A stretch of 64,000 nucleotides of DNA from Gemmatimonadota bacterium (GTDB lineage: Bacteria > Latescibacterota > UBA2968 > UBA8231), in the NCBI GenBank assembly GCA_018660835.1, contig JABJJN010000040.1:186001-250000 (forward strand), in the 5' to 3' direction. Position numbers and translations under genes: made by a program. Below are positions 56,501-64,000 of this stretch, piece by piece (within the stretch, counting starts at the first letter, position 1; each line of letters starts with the position of its first letter). The notes under the pieces are model-generated. The model was not told the DNA's origin. It made no database searches and was given only the letters and a program-made list of their open reading frames with translations.

Positions 56501-56604
56501 CGGAAGAACTTCTCGGCGTTGTAGAAGGTGTTGAAGTAGACGCACGACGAGAGCAAGACTGCAACCAGACTCAGCGTCAGCCAGTGTGGCAGCTGAAGAC
56601 GCAA
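53572..56604 (-). CDS. Large TPR lipoprotein with TonB C-terminal domain, TTG start
   Basis: The open frame begins at 56913 inside carB; a TTG at 56604 behind GAGAGG gives a clean lipoprotein signal (MRLQLPHWLTLSLVAVLLSS, Cys21) and starts the mature protein CVYFNTFYNAEKFFRQAEKS. The 1010-residue protein then has many TPR-like helices in two blocks (about 45-360 and 520-900), split by a Ser/Asp/Val-rich disordered stretch with a 42-residue tandem repeat. It ends in a TonB-type domain (about 905-985, VTPLYPAEAQGDSAQVIVDI and FVSAAMVAVRKYRFYAAEG). It is probably anchored to the outer membrane or inner membrane from the periplasmic side; function is unknown. It lies between carB and pyrK. Confidence 0.85.
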   Translation of the reverse strand: MRLQLPHWLTLSLVAVLLSSCVYFNTFYNAEKFFRQAEKSRAEFERSQRNRTANQRGRQTYEGLYEKAVRKASLVLDKHRESELVDDAMFLIGRALYWKRDYQYSSRSLQDLEDNFPESEFFDQARYWRALCLAELSRAEEARALFRSLMSDRSPEVGALSGLQLGQMSDNDEDWGASILQYQATLDAFPKSNLASQLWLRIGRAHMQFGDLARVDSSLAAFDAALETDPPDSVEYRARLLRGQALQAKGEAEASLHVYERLLREGRFRGWEGETRLLIGDYHRERADLTSALAEFEQIRDDFPLSDVSARALYETGLLYLQEEGDRVLAAEYLAEVGKEKRGSVADSLAKEMVKTFTALDELLESVFEADSLAAAELRPQDADSLVVSDTVTVQDAVVEPTSIQVGDNLTSIAANDSMAAEQDADSLVVSDTVTAQDAVLEPTTADSVMIDSLVTRTSLPVAAATRTSRPDPAAEDTASYLPAFDEEGQWQPLVTRPSLREDEDEDEDAARAQRIQDARNRRQPRNGQRLQNLEDQLFSVAELYREALGQADSAALYYDVLSHRFPRSPHVPRALWNLAWVHTTLRNDADAAAPFMQRLIEDFPTSVHAGAARQYLGLPSVPSAEDLAAQEFERLETIRLQRPEHVEEWLLAMDRLVQAFPRTLTAAKAAFVSARALESARPDDSVAVESRFARIGDEYGHTQFGELVRARTISRRDGAVARLERELQRLGEGTRPGERLILLAVEPTEDDTIGFSKKFLSLGMRALRRGQYERASEWFELSLEEATKRNGQAYTGMGEAAWRQGYFADAIEHFRTGMTSGSTSVLSFYRLFDYHVREDQVDSANHYLRMVLRQDRNNLALHAINDRFPTLVRAEPEEIEIADLETVDIEPDESAFELAAGFFGVVEEPFVRESVTPLYPAEAQGDSAQVIVDILINEDGEPELLEVFSGEEPFVSAAMVAVRKYRFYAAEGRNELLLPVWAELALTLKPPSLTPPAIADAGEPGSAPE
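55275..55461 (-). repeat. Two 61-bp in-frame direct repeats in the TPR-TonB gene
   Basis: 55275-55335 and 55401-55461 are alike except for three bases, with a period of 126 bases (42 codons). They code the repeated peptide DADSLVVSDTVTxQDAVxEP in the disordered middle of the protein. Recent tandem duplication is the likely cause. Confidence 0.85.
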
Positions 56605-56611
56605 GACCCTC

Positions 56612-59600
56612 TCACCCCACACGGTGATAGTCCTGCAACGCTCGCGGTTGCGGGGGGGATACCTGCAACGCCTCGATGCCCGTCGCTGCCGCCACCGCCC
56701 CTGACAGGGTCGTTGTATATGGCACACCGTGGAGGATTGCGGAACGACGCACGTAGGCATCATCGTGCTGTGACTGCTCGTCCTGGGGCGAATTGATGAC
56801 GAGGCAAATGTCACGACTGCGGATTGCATCTTCCACGTGGGGTCTGCCTTCGTGAATCTTGAGGATACGTTCGGCCTGGATTCCATGACGTGCCAGATAG
56901 GACTGAGTTCCACCCGTTGCGACCAGTTCGAATCCTGCCTGTGTCAGGCGACGCGCGACATCGACAACGCCCTCTTTGTCACGATCGTTCACGCTGACAA
57001 AAACCTTCCCTGCAGAAGGCAACATGGAACCGGCCCCCAATTGAGCTTTCAGGAAGGCCTCTCCAAAGGTGGCTCCGATCCCCATGACCTCGCCCGTCGA
57101 CTTCATCTCGGGCCCAAGAAGGCCGTCTGCTCCCGCGAATTTGTTAAAGGGAAGAACCGCTTCCTTTACTGAAACGTGGTCCACCTCAACCGCTTCCTGT
57201 GTATACCCCTGTTCCTGCAGACTTTGTCCGGACATGACGCGGGCAGCGATCTTCGCCAGTGGGCGACCTGTTGCTTTGCTCACAAATGGCACGGTTCTCG
57301 AGGCACGCGGATTCACTTCAAGGACATAGACTTCTTCATCATGGATCGCATATTGCACATTCATCAATCCAACCACATTGAGGGCGATCGCCATTTCGCG
57401 AGTCTGATTGACGATGGTTTCCAGATTCTCCGGTGTGATGCTGTGCGGTGGTAGCACACAGGCACTGTCACCTGAGTGTACACCGGCATGTTCGATGTGT
57501 TGCATAATGCCACCTATCATCACAATCTGACCATCAGCGACAGCATCGACATCGAACTCCTGGGCCCCTTCGAGGAAGCGATCGATCAGGATGGGGTGCT
57601 CTGGAGAGGCCGCGATCGCGGTCTCCATGTATTGATCGAGCCGCGCTTCATCGTAGACTGTGACCATCGCCCGACCTCCCAACACATAGGAAGGCCGAAC
57701 CAACACTGGATAGCCAATACGCTCGGCGACGCTGCGTGCCTCTTCGATCGTGCGCGCCATGCCATTTTCGGGTTGGCGTATGCCAAGCTCACGCAACAGA
57801 TTGCCGAACAGTTCGCGGTCTTCGGCCAGATCGATATTCTTGGGCGACGTGCCAATGATCGGCACTCCATTCGCCTCTAACTCGAGGGCCAGATTCAACG
57901 GCGTCTGACCACCAAACTGGACGATGACACCTTCCGGCTTCTCGTGTTCCACGATGTGGAGCACATCTTCGACCGTCAAAGGTTCGAAATACAGTTTGTC
58001 TGCCGTGTCGTAATCGGTGGAAACCGTCTCTGGATTCGAATTGACCATGATGGTTTCGAAGCCGTCCTCACGCAGCGCAAAGCAGGCGTGCACGCAGCAA
58101 TAGTCGAACTCGATCCCCTGTCCAATCCGATTCGGCCCACCACCGAGGATCATAATCTTGCGACGGTCCGTGCATATCGACTCATCCTCCTGCTCGTAGG
58201 TGGAGTAGTGATATGGTGTGTGAGCCGCGAACTCGGCGGCACACGTGTCCACCGTCTTATACACTGGCCTGACGCCAAGCGTATACCGTTGCTGACGAAC
58301 ATCGTCCTCAGTTGTGGATCGCAAGTGCGCCAATTGTCTGTCGCTGAATCCCATGGATTTCGCCTGACGAAAACTCGCATCGTCTTCAAGAAATCCCTGA
58401 GAATCCGCAATCTGCCGCTGGCCATCGAAGATCTCCGCCAGCCGATCCAGGAACCACGGGTCGACCCGACTCAGCCGATGAATCTCGTCAACGTCAAACC
58501 CCTTATCCATGGCTGCCTTGAGGTAGAGCAGTCGCTGTGAGGAGGGATTCACCAAGCCGTCACGCACTTCGGCGTCCGACACACGCAGCGGGTCCAGATC
58601 CTTACCGTCGGCTCCCCAGCCAGCCCGACCGATCTCAAGAGAGCGCATCGCCTTCTGGAAGGACTCGTGGAAGGTCCGCCCAATGGCCATCGTCTCGCCC
58701 ACAGAGCGCATCTGCGTGTCGAGTGTGTCTGGTGTTCCAGGGAATTTCTCGAAGGCCCATCGTGGAATCTTGGTTACCACATAGTCGATGGTGGGCTCGA
58801 AAGATGCTGGCGTCTCGCGGGTGATATCGTTGGGGATCTCGTCGAGGGTGTAACCGATCGCCAGTTTCGCCGCGATCTTTGCGATCGGAAAACCCGTCGC
58901 CTTCGAGGCCAGTGCTGAACTTCGAGACACACGCGGATTCATCTCGATCACGACCATCTTGCCCGTCACCGGATCGATGGCGAATTGGATATTCGAGCCA
59001 CCCGTATCCACACCGATACGTCGGATTACGCGAATCGCTGCATCGCGAAGAGTCTGATATTCCTTGTCCGACAACGTTTGTGCAGGTGCGACCGTGATGG
59101 AGTCACCTGTATGGATGCCCATTGCGTCGAAATTCTCGATCGAGCAGATGATGACAACGTTGTCGTTGACATCCCGCATGACCTCGAGTTCGTATTCTTT
59201 CCAACCCATGACCGAGATTTCGATCAGGACCTCGTCAATCGGACTCAGCTCGAGACCGCGTGCGACAATCTGATCAAACTCTTCACGGTTGTAGGCGATG
59301 CCACCCCCTGAGCCACCCATGGTAAACGACGGCCGGATGATGATGGGGAAACCGAGCTCGTCGACGTGCGTTTGCGCCTGCTCGAGTGTATTGACGAAAT
59401 GCCCAGGCGGCATCTCGAGGCCTGCATCATCCATGGCCTTCTTGAACAGCTCACGGTCTTCAGCGGTCTTGATCGCATCAAGTTTGGCACCGATGAGTTC
59501 AACACCATGACGTTCAAGGGCGCCACTTTCGGCCAACTCCACCGCCGTATTCAATGCAGTCTGCCCGCCCACCGTTGGGAGCAGGGCATCGGGTTTCTCA

Positions 59601-59839
59601 ATGGCGATAATTCTTTCGCAGACCTCGGCCGTGATGGGCTCGATGTAGGTCCGATCCGCCATCTCCGGATCCGTCATGATCGTCGCCGGATTGCTGTTGA
59701 CGAGGACGATCTCTATTCCTTCTTCACGCAGTGCTTTACATGCCTGAGTACCAGAATAGTCGAACTCACATGCCTGACCGATGACGATCGGACCGGAGCC
59801 GATGAGCATAATTTTCTTTAGATCGTTACGACGAGGCAT
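56612..59839 (-). CDS. carB: Carbamoyl-phosphate synthase, large subunit
   Basis: CarB makes carbamoyl phosphate from bicarbonate, ammonia and two ATP for pyrimidine and arginine synthesis. The 1075-residue protein has two homologous ATP-grasp halves: [20 protein letters not shown] and [17 protein letters not shown] in the first, [20 protein letters not shown] and [14 protein letters not shown] in the second; the C-terminal 140 residues are the allosteric MGS-like domain ([20 protein letters not shown]). The open frame runs to 59947; the ATG at 59839 has GGAG upstream and starts the family sequence [14 protein letters not shown]. carA is not nearby. Confidence 0.97.
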   Translation of the reverse strand: MPRRNDLKKIMLIGSGPIVIGQACEFDYSGTQACKALREEGIEIVLVNSNPATIMTDPEMADRTYIEPITAEVCERIIAIEKPDALLPTVGGQTALNTAVELAESGALERHGVELIGAKLDAIKTAEDRELFKKAMDDAGLEMPPGHFVNTLEQAQTHVDELGFPIIIRPSFTMGGSGGGIAYNREEFDQIVARGLELSPIDEVLIEISVMGWKEYELEVMRDVNDNVVIICSIENFDAMGIHTGDSITVAPAQTLSDKEYQTLRDAAIRVIRRIGVDTGGSNIQFAIDPVTGKMVVIEMNPRVSRSSALASKATGFPIAKIAAKLAIGYTLDEIPNDITRETPASFEPTIDYVVTKIPRWAFEKFPGTPDTLDTQMRSVGETMAIGRTFHESFQKAMRSLEIGRAGWGADGKDLDPLRVSDAEVRDGLVNPSSQRLLYLKAAMDKGFDVDEIHRLSRVDPWFLDRLAEIFDGQRQIADSQGFLEDDASFRQAKSMGFSDRQLAHLRSTTEDDVRQQRYTLGVRPVYKTVDTCAAEFAAHTPYHYSTYEQEDESICTDRRKIMILGGGPNRIGQGIEFDYCCVHACFALREDGFETIMVNSNPETVSTDYDTADKLYFEPLTVEDVLHIVEHEKPEGVIVQFGGQTPLNLALELEANGVPIIGTSPKNIDLAEDRELFGNLLRELGIRQPENGMARTIEEARSVAERIGYPVLVRPSYVLGGRAMVTVYDEARLDQYMETAIAASPEHPILIDRFLEGAQEFDVDAVADGQIVMIGGIMQHIEHAGVHSGDSACVLPPHSITPENLETIVNQTREMAIALNVVGLMNVQYAIHDEEVYVLEVNPRASRTVPFVSKATGRPLAKIAARVMSGQSLQEQGYTQEAVEVDHVSVKEAVLPFNKFAGADGLLGPEMKSTGEVMGIGATFGEAFLKAQLGAGSMLPSAGKVFVSVNDRDKEGVVDVARRLTQAGFELVATGGTQSYLARHGIQAERILKIHEGRPHVEDAIRSRDICLVINSPQDEQSQHDDAYVRRSAILHGVPYTTTLSGAVAAATGIEALQVSPPQPRALQDYHRVG

Positions 59840-59982
59840 GCAGCCAGCTCCGCCGCGCATTTGGCGCGGTGATGGGTAAAGTTGAGATACGAAGGGGATG
59901 TAATGCGGGTCCAGGTACGGCGAGAGCAGGAGCACCCAGTGGCACACCTGCTCGATTCAACAGGGCTGACATTCAGTATTCT

Positions 59983-60573
59983 TCACGATTTCTGCATGAA
60001 CCCCAACCAGATTAGCAGAATGATGAGCGCCACCGTCGTCGCATAGCCGACCTTCAGCAGATGCATTCGCACTTGTGTCCAATCGACGCGGCCACGGACG
60101 GTAAGACTGCGCTGACGACGAAAGACGGGCCGACTTGGCTCCTCTGTCTCGCCCTGGAAGCGCTGCTCGTCAATGAGCCTGACAAGACGGGGATCTACTT
60201 CGGCAATAGTCCGCAGGATTTGCCGCTTCCGCCGCGCCACTTTCTCAGAAAATTCGAGTGCCACACGGGCCGCCTCTTCAACGTCGGTGGCATCCTGTGG
60301 ATCAACGGCACCGGCGGGCGTTTCATCAGGGGCTTGAGTTGCGTCTGTTCGCTCTGCCTCCGCACGATCAGCTATGAGGATCACCGTCTGTTCGCGGGCA
60401 AGGCTTTCGGCCAAACCGCTCACTGCCTGGCGATCCTTCACATTCTCTTGGATTACTGCATAGCAAGTGTCGATAAAGCGCTTAAAGTCCTGGCGGACTT
60501 CATGCTCAGAGAGTCCGAGGAGATAGGACTCCTCGATCATCTCTTCGATCGCTTCTTTCACCTTGGAAGACAT
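59983..60573 (-). CDS. Unknown protein with C-terminal membrane anchor
   Basis: I do not recognise this 196-residue protein. It begins MSSKVKEAIEEMIEESYLLG, is acidic and helical through residue 90, has a charged region with Pro/Ala/Asp, a basic stretch (KVARRKRQILRTIAEVDPRL), and ends in one hydrophobic helix (about 172-192, VGYATTVALIILLIWLGFM). There is no signal peptide, so it should be anchored by its C-terminus with the rest in the cytoplasm. The open frame runs to 60687; the ATG at 60573 is preferred. It lies between nnr and carB. Confidence 0.7.
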   Translation of the reverse strand: MSSKVKEAIEEMIEESYLLGLSEHEVRQDFKRFIDTCYAVIQENVKDRQAVSGLAESLAREQTVILIADRAEAERTDATQAPDETPAGAVDPQDATDVEEAARVALEFSEKVARRKRQILRTIAEVDPRLVRLIDEQRFQGETEEPSRPVFRRQRSLTVRGRVDWTQVRMHLLKVGYATTVALIILLIWLGFMQKS

Positions 60574-60777
60574 TCGATCGCCTGCTATGGTCAGAGAAAA
60601 ACCGGGACGTGAATGCATCTGCAATGCACGAGCCCGGGAGGCTGATCTGTCTTGGAGCAGATCGTCCTTACTGTACCCTATGCTCACTCGACTGTCAAGA
60701 TGCTCACACCGACTGTCGACAGGACCACTCAGACCGCTGTGAGCTTCTTATCAGTAGGATATGGCGGCGATCCAATT

Positions 60778-62373
60778 TCAGTCTGCCCGAACAGACACTC
60801 GTCGCGTCTCCAGGAAGCTGTGAGGTAGGTGCGTGACGATGTCCGTAGCTGTGAGCCCCCACTCGCCCAATTCGTCTCGACCCAGGTCACCGGACAGGCC
60901 ATGCAGATATGCTCCAAGACTGGCCGCCTCCAGCGCCGGGCTTCCTTGCGCAAGCAGTGCTGCAATCACGCCGGCCAGAACATCACCCGCTCCGGCTGAC
61001 GCCATCCCTGCATTGCCTGTAGGGCTGACGAAAACCGTGCCCGTGGGATCAGCGATGACCGTAGGTGCACCCTTGAGCAGAACGACAGCCCCAGAATCCT
61101 TGGCAACCCTGCGAGCAACATGCATTGGCTCTTGATTGATCAGCTGTGTCGTGATGCCACTGAGTCTCGCCATTTCTCCGACATGAGGAGTCAGCACCAC
61201 CGGTGTGCCCAGCGTCTTCAACACACCGGGGGATTGGCCCAACGCGTACAGCGCATCGGCATCGACCACGACAGGAGGGAGATCGGGAGATTGCAGGACA
61301 CGACGCACCAATTCCATCGTTTCGTGATGCCGTCCGAGGCCAGGACCGATGGCGATCGCATCGCACGTTCCGACCAGATCGAGTGTCTCCCCGAGTCCAC
61401 GCAGGGCAAGACACCGCCGGCGACGAACCTCTGGCAAACAGTGCGTCATCGCCTCTGTGACTTTGACCTCAAGAATGTCATGCAAACTGCAGGGGCAGCC
61501 CACGCGGACGCGACCTGCCCCGGCCCGCAGAGCCGCCTGAGCGGCGAGGGCGGCGGCGCCTGTCATACCTGCTGAGCCGGCGATGACCCCGACGCTTCCG
61601 CAGGTTCCCTTATGCGCGATCGCGGATCGGCGCGGCAGTGCCCCGCCGACCTGCTCACTGGTCAACAGATGCGTATTGCTTGGGCACGCGTCGAGCGCTG
61701 CGGCTGGGAAGCCAATTTCAGTCAAAGCAAGAGCACCACAAAGTTCACGAGCCGGGTAGAAGAGATGGGCGATCTTCGGCAGATCAAAGGTTACGGTGAG
61801 ACTCGCCTTGATCGCGGCCCCGTCGATCACACCCGTATCCGCGTCGAGCCCAGAGGGCAGATCAATCGCCACGATCGGCAGTCCACTCAGATTTAGCACC
61901 TCTATGAAGGCTGCCTCACGAGGCCGTGCGCTACCTCTAATCCCCGTCCCCAGAATCGCATCAACGATCAGATCATGAGTGGCGAGCTCCAACTCTGCAG
62001 GCGACTGGACGAGTTGTGTTTCAATCCCAGCGTCTCTAAGTCGTTGGGCATGGATTCTCGCATCCGTTCCGAAGCAGCTTTCAGGTTCGAGCAGATAGGT
62101 CACCACATCGACACCTGACTGTCGCAGCAGCCTGGCGACGACAAGGCCGTCGCCGCCATTGTTGCCTTTGCCGCAGACGACGACAATGCGCAGGCCCTCA
62201 AGACCGCTCCAGCGTGCACTGATTTGTTCCACGACTCGTGCGCCGGCACGATCCATCAACTCATGCCCCGGAATGTCGTGGACCTCGATACTCAGCTCAT
62301 CGACCCGGCGCATCTGCTCGGCAGTCACCAGTTTTGGGCCCGTTAAGCCGACATTCTCCGCTTTCATTCCCAT
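60778..62373 (-). CDS. nnr: Bifunctional NAD(P)H-hydrate epimerase/ADP-dependent dehydratase
   Basis: Nnr repairs damaged NAD(P)H: the N-terminal domain epimerises R- and S-NAD(P)HX, the C-terminal domain dehydrates S-NAD(P)HX with ADP. The 531-residue protein has the YjeF-N part (VVCGKGNNGGDGLVVARLLR, AIDLPSGLDADTG) and the YjeF-C kinase-like part (AHKGTCGSVGVIAGSAGMTG, VVLTPHVGEMARLSG, AGMASAGAGDVLAGVIAALL). The start may be 62373 or the ATG at 62367, which overlaps the upstream TGA as ATGA. It is the normal fused form. Confidence 0.95.
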   Translation of the reverse strand: MGMKAENVGLTGPKLVTAEQMRRVDELSIEVHDIPGHELMDRAGARVVEQISARWSGLEGLRIVVVCGKGNNGGDGLVVARLLRQSGVDVVTYLLEPESCFGTDARIHAQRLRDAGIETQLVQSPAELELATHDLIVDAILGTGIRGSARPREAAFIEVLNLSGLPIVAIDLPSGLDADTGVIDGAAIKASLTVTFDLPKIAHLFYPARELCGALALTEIGFPAAALDACPSNTHLLTSEQVGGALPRRSAIAHKGTCGSVGVIAGSAGMTGAAALAAQAALRAGAGRVRVGCPCSLHDILEVKVTEAMTHCLPEVRRRRCLALRGLGETLDLVGTCDAIAIGPGLGRHHETMELVRRVLQSPDLPPVVVDADALYALGQSPGVLKTLGTPVVLTPHVGEMARLSGITTQLINQEPMHVARRVAKDSGAVVLLKGAPTVIADPTGTVFVSPTGNAGMASAGAGDVLAGVIAALLAQGSPALEAASLGAYLHGLSGDLGRDELGEWGLTATDIVTHLPHSFLETRRVSVRAD

Positions 62374-63137
62374 GGACGCAGAACCTCACGTAAGGTTCGT
62401 TGGGCAGGCGCTGCCACGTCGACCTCAGGGAGCATGCGTGCAAGCACCAGGTGGACCTGAACGGCGGCGACGGTTCCAAGTCCACACAACCACCCCACGC
62501 CACTGAGAATCCCGACGAGAGCCAATACACCGAGAGAGACAATGAGAACGACCGCAACGGCCGGTTTGTCGAAAACGAGCAGGATTCCTCGCCGCAGGGT
62601 CGGCCACACCGCCGCCTCAGGCTCGCGAGCCAGAAGCGGCAGCCAATACAGACCCAAGAAGACAAGGGCCACCACGAGCCACAACATGAACCCACTGAGC
62701 ATGGCACCAAACCATCCACCGATGCTGTGGTAGAACAAGGCGTTGATCAGCAGCAAGGCAGCCGATAGTCCCGCGGCGGCGCCCAGACTCTGTACGGCAA
62801 GAAATCGTGACCGAAGGATTCTCAGAAGCTGTTGGCGACTGAGAGATTCTCCTCCTGAGACCCAGGGTGCCGTCGCCGCCAGCAGAAGCAACGTCGGCGG
62901 AGAAAAACTACAAAAGAACACAGCGACAATCAGACCGATCGCACCCGCAGTGGGCACCTGGAAGCTATCCCCCAAGACCAGGCAGAACTGAATGAGCAAC
63001 GCAGAAAAGGCGAACCAGGGAATCGACAGCAAGCCCCATAGAATGTTCAGGAGCACGGCCTTGCCCAGGTGATCGTAGACGATCCCGAGTAGGTGTGTGA
63101 TGCTACCCGGTCCACGGATTTCAGTCGTCAATGCCAC
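62364..63137 (-). CDS. Multi-pass membrane protein, YesL-like
   Basis: The 257-residue protein has about six membrane helices (near 25-45, 68-88, 110-130, 140-162, 190-212 and 213-235), with NILWGLLSIPWFAFSALLIQ in the first. The arrangement and the wording of the loops (YDHLGKAVLLNILW, FSPPTLLLLAATAPWVSG) recall the YesL/DUF624 membrane family, whose function is unknown; this match is tentative. It overlaps the M20 gene by 17 bases and nnr by 4-10, so it belongs to this transcript. Confidence 0.75.
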   Translation of the reverse strand: MALTTEIRGPGSITHLLGIVYDHLGKAVLLNILWGLLSIPWFAFSALLIQFCLVLGDSFQVPTAGAIGLIVAVFFCSFSPPTLLLLAATAPWVSGGESLSRQQLLRILRSRFLAVQSLGAAAGLSAALLLINALFYHSIGGWFGAMLSGFMLWLVVALVFLGLYWLPLLAREPEAAVWPTLRRGILLVFDKPAVAVVLIVSLGVLALVGILSGVGWLCGLGTVAAVQVHLVLARMLPEVDVAAPAQRTLREVLRPWE

Positions 63138-64000
63138 GTCGCAGGAATTCGGCGTAGGTCTTGGCCGTCAGAACCAGATCGCGCATGGGCACGCGCTCGT
63201 CTGCACCATGGGCCCGCTCTCCATCGACACCGTATCCGATCCCTGGCAGCCGGGCCCCATCAACGAAATAGTGCAGATCGGTGAAACCCGTGGTCACGCG
63301 AAAACCCGGAACCCGCCGGCGGACACTGCGCACGGTTTCAGCGAAAGCCTGTGCCAGAGGCTCCTCGGCGGCGGTAGTGCACGGCTCAATGGCGAGAAGC
63401 GTCTCGACCTGAATCTTGGCGCCCACCACAGCGGCAGCCGCTTCGATCACCTCTACCAACTCGGCTCTCGCCGCACTGATTCGCTCACCGGGCACCAGTC
63501 GACGATCGATCGTGAAGCTGGCAGATCCGGGAACGGTGTTCACCTTTTGCCCCTCACCGCCATTGAACACACCACCGAGACTGATCGTCGGAGAGCGGTC
63601 CCCGCCCCCCGGATCTCGCCAACGCCGGCTACGCGCTGTAAGTCGACGTTTAATGTCTTGAAGACGAGACACGACAAGTGCCATATGCTCGAAGGCATTA
63701 ATGCCCCGGTCGGGACTCGAAGCATGGGCGGCTTTGCCGGACAGCGACACCTGCAGCCACAGTACGCCGTTGTGCCCCAGACCGACGCGGGACCCCGATG
63801 AGCCCTCGCAAACAATGGCATAGTCTGCATGCACCAGTCCGTTTTCGACAACCCAACCAGCTCCCAAGGCGCCACCCGTCTCCTCATCTGCAGTGAAGGA
63901 GCACTCGACATTCATCGCAGGTTTCGTCTCTGTCTCCCTAAAGGCTTCCAGCGCAGCAAGGAGGCTGGCAATGGAGCCCTTCATATCTCCCGCTCCCCGA
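63121..64000 (-). CDS. M20-family metallopeptidase (ArgE/DapE-like), 5' end beyond window
   Basis: These dinuclear zinc enzymes remove N-acyl groups or cleave small peptides. 292 codons are visible. The reading frame continues past base 64000: the family motif RGAGDMKGS, with its metal-binding Asp, is read just before the apparent ATG at 63984, so that ATG is internal and some 90-100 N-terminal residues are missing. SFTADEETGG (catalytic Glu and metal-binding Glu) and the dimerisation domain (GKAAHASSPDRGINAFEHMA) follow. The C-terminal His-containing GERAHGADERVPM is present. The substrate cannot be told. Confidence 0.9.
   Translation of the reverse strand, partial: RGAGDMKGSIASLLAALEAFRETETKPAMNVECSFTADEETGGALGAGWVVENGLVHADYAIVCEGSSGSRVGLGHNGVLWLQVSLSGKAAHASSPDRGINAFEHMALVVSRLQDIKRRLTARSRRWRDPGGGDRSPTISLGGVFNGGEGQKVNTVPGSASFTIDRRLVPGERISAARAELVEVIEAAAAVVGAKIQVETLLAIEPCTTAAEEPLAQAFAETVRSVRRRVPGFRVTTGFTDLHYFVDGARLPGIGYGVDGERAHGADERVPMRDLVLTAKTYAEFLRRGIDD

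Overview
The window is bacterial chromosome, dense and almost free of non-coding DNA. About the first 24.8 kb is one long minus-strand block for translation and transcription. Read in the direction of transcription from about 24.85 kb down to 1 it runs tRNA-Gly, tRNA-Thr, rpmG, tRNA-Trp, secE, nusG, rplK, rplA, rplJ, rplL, rpoB, rpoC, then rpsL, rpsG, fusA, tuf, then the S10 and spc ribosomal protein genes from rpsJ to rpmD, which is cut by the left edge. The order is textbook with one clear exception: rplC (L3) is missing between rpsJ and rplD, and a single intact rplC lies alone 42 kb away at 49.5-50.1 kb with its own candidate promoter and terminator.

From 24.9 to 33.2 kb there is a small triple zinc-knuckle protein with a good sigma-54 promoter match. 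Next come a GAF-GAF-PAS sigma-54 activator and greA, whose leader carries an intrinsic terminator. Divergent from greA is sbcD-sbcC-ygfZ-dinB and a membrane transporter-like gene with HEAT repeats and a cyclic-nucleotide-like domain; the last gene is broken by a one-base frameshift. From 38.8 to 50 kb lie an unknown protein, a fused FAD/Fe-S 2-hydroxyacid oxidase, a structured leader RNA before zapA, infC with an apparent ATC start codon, a PfkB kinase, a 2-hydroxyacid dehydrogenase, a second transporter-HEAT fusion, a GT2 glycosyltransferase, a HIT protein and the displaced rplC.

From 50.3 kb to the right edge there is a GT9 heptosyltransferase-like gene, then a continuous minus-strand run: an M20 peptidase (cut by the edge), a YesL-like membrane protein, the NAD(P)HX repair enzyme nnr, a C-terminally anchored unknown protein, carB, a large TPR lipoprotein ending in a TonB C-terminal domain, pyrK, pyrD and the lipoprotein rlpA. 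Pyrimidine synthesis (carB, pyrK, pyrD) is thus mixed with cell-envelope genes; carA is not in the window.

The organism is a Gram-negative-type bacterium: it has two lipoproteins, a TonB C-terminal domain, and a GT9 heptosyltransferase-like gene that suggests LPS. GTG and TTG starts are common. The transporter-HEAT fusions and the TPR-TonB lipoprotein with its CVYFNTFYNAEK start recall the FCB superphylum (Gemmatimonadota/Latescibacterota-like lineages), but this placement is inference from protein style and not proven here. There is no rRNA, CRISPR array, insertion sequence or prophage; the gene content is core-genome.
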